Shown here in pieces: positions 63,531 through 64,000 of a stretch of 64,000 nucleotides of DNA. Below the pieces are notes generated by a model, which was not told where the DNA came from, searched no databases, and was given only the letters and a program-made list of their open reading frames with translations. This DNA comes from Stichopus chloronotus (Eukaryota; Echinodermata; Holothuroidea; Aspidochirotida; Stichopodidae). Where the stretch lies: positions 29,427,969 to 29,491,968 of the forward strand of contig CM037838.1 in NCBI GenBank assembly GCA_021234535.1. The letters are read 5' to 3'. A program made the translations under genes and the position numbers. How positions within the stretch are numbered: the first letter of the stretch is position 1; each line of letters starts with the position of its first letter.

Positions 63531-63592
63531 TTGCTTACCAAGATACTCCTTAACAACTAGATTGCTTACCAAGATACTCCTTACCAACTAGA
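63531..63592 (+). repeat. 31-bp tandem duplication
   Basis: Two adjacent copies of a 31-nt unit beginning TTGCTTACCAAGATACTCCT differ by a single base (TTAACAAC against TTACCAAC). A recent local duplication. Confidence 0.9.
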
Positions 63593-63854
63593 AATAAAAT
63601 AAAATACCTAAAATGATAATCATATCACAGGGGCTGTGCACTTGATTGCATTATAGGCACATTGGACAGGGGCCTCCTTAGGTTTTTCCCTGCGATCTGT
63701 GTAAACAGAAGAGAAAACCTGAAAGCTCTGAGTTGTTTGAAGAATTGTCAGTGAGCTTTGGAAGGTAACATTTATGTATCTTTGAGTGGTATTAAACGTG
63801 CAATACTGTTCAGGCATTTCACCGTTCATTTACTTTGAGACTAACCATCAAATT

Positions 63855-64000
63855 AACTATTACCAGGGGAGCCGACAGGGTATAGTGATTTGGGGAGCAC
63901 ATTGTCATAGGTATATGAAAGGACACGTCATGGTTTTCAACTGGGGAGTTTTCCTGAGGGCACGTTCGGCAGGACTATCTAAGCCGAGCGCCCCATCTGT
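63855..64000. repeat. Unclassified repeat, cut by the window end
   Basis: It contains GGACTATCTAAGCCGAGCGC near the right edge, matching the repeat at 30620-31090; the preceding GGGGAGCACATTGTCATAGG stretch has no other copy that I noticed. Confidence 0.35.

Noticed and set aside
63620..63829. 69-codon open stretch on the minus strand near the end
   Set aside because: Reads smoothly but has no recognised motif, and no clear paired splice sites were found.

Overview
Kind of organism. This is nuclear DNA of an animal. It has spliced genes with GT-AG introns and animal gene families (endophilin-B, UBL5). Most of it is AT-rich non-coding DNA carrying LINE, SINE, hAT and piggyBac-type relics. The repeat mix and the abundance of ACTGTA/TACAGT words would fit a marine invertebrate, perhaps an echinoderm, but the sequence alone does not fix the taxon. 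No operon, CRISPR array, rRNA gene or functional tRNA gene was seen. Layout. (1) 1-720: decayed protein-like stretches on the minus strand, the last with a membrane-segment-like end running off the window. (2) 721-5245: no recognisable gene; one strong hairpin and several poly-G tracts. (3) 5431-36728, plus strand: a complete endophilin-B (SH3GLB) gene with N-terminal amphipathic helix, BAR and SH3 domains. There are nine coding-exon positions, two alternative first coding exons (5431-5481 and 8601-8663) and a 27-nt in-frame microexon (21458-21484) matching the brain-type insert of vertebrate SH3GLB1. Exon 6 carries one extra base that breaks the frame. Between the two first exons lies a cluster of dead Jockey/CR1-type LINE pieces, one split by a 560-bp foldback element with TTAA target duplications. 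(4) 36729-48900: 3' UTR of endophilin-B, then repeat-rich intergenic DNA. (5) 48968-58613, minus strand: a complete three-exon UBL5 (Hub1) gene of 73 codons. Almost all of its 8.3-kb first intron is one hAT-type transposon (50475-58132, perfect 8-bp target duplication). Inside this is a second hAT (52270-56651) that carries a broken transposase with a CGGBP1-like N-terminus. (6) 58614-64000: probable 5' UTR intron and CpG-rich promoter area of UBL5, then a long copy of a dispersed repeat. How the parts relate. The two cellular genes are convergent and functionally unrelated: endophilin-B bends membranes and acts in autophagy and mitochondrial dynamics, and UBL5 modifies spliceosome behaviour. 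A dispersed repeat family recurs at 19.2, 28.0, 43.9, 45.4-45.9, 47.0-47.5, 58.3 and 61.7-62.6 kb. Several of its copies contain an exact DR1 nuclear-receptor half-site pair, AGGTCAAAGGTCA. No unambiguous new biological system was found. The most informative items are the duplicated first exon, the conserved microexon, the frame break in exon 6, and the nested transposons in UBL5 intron 1 and in the LINE.
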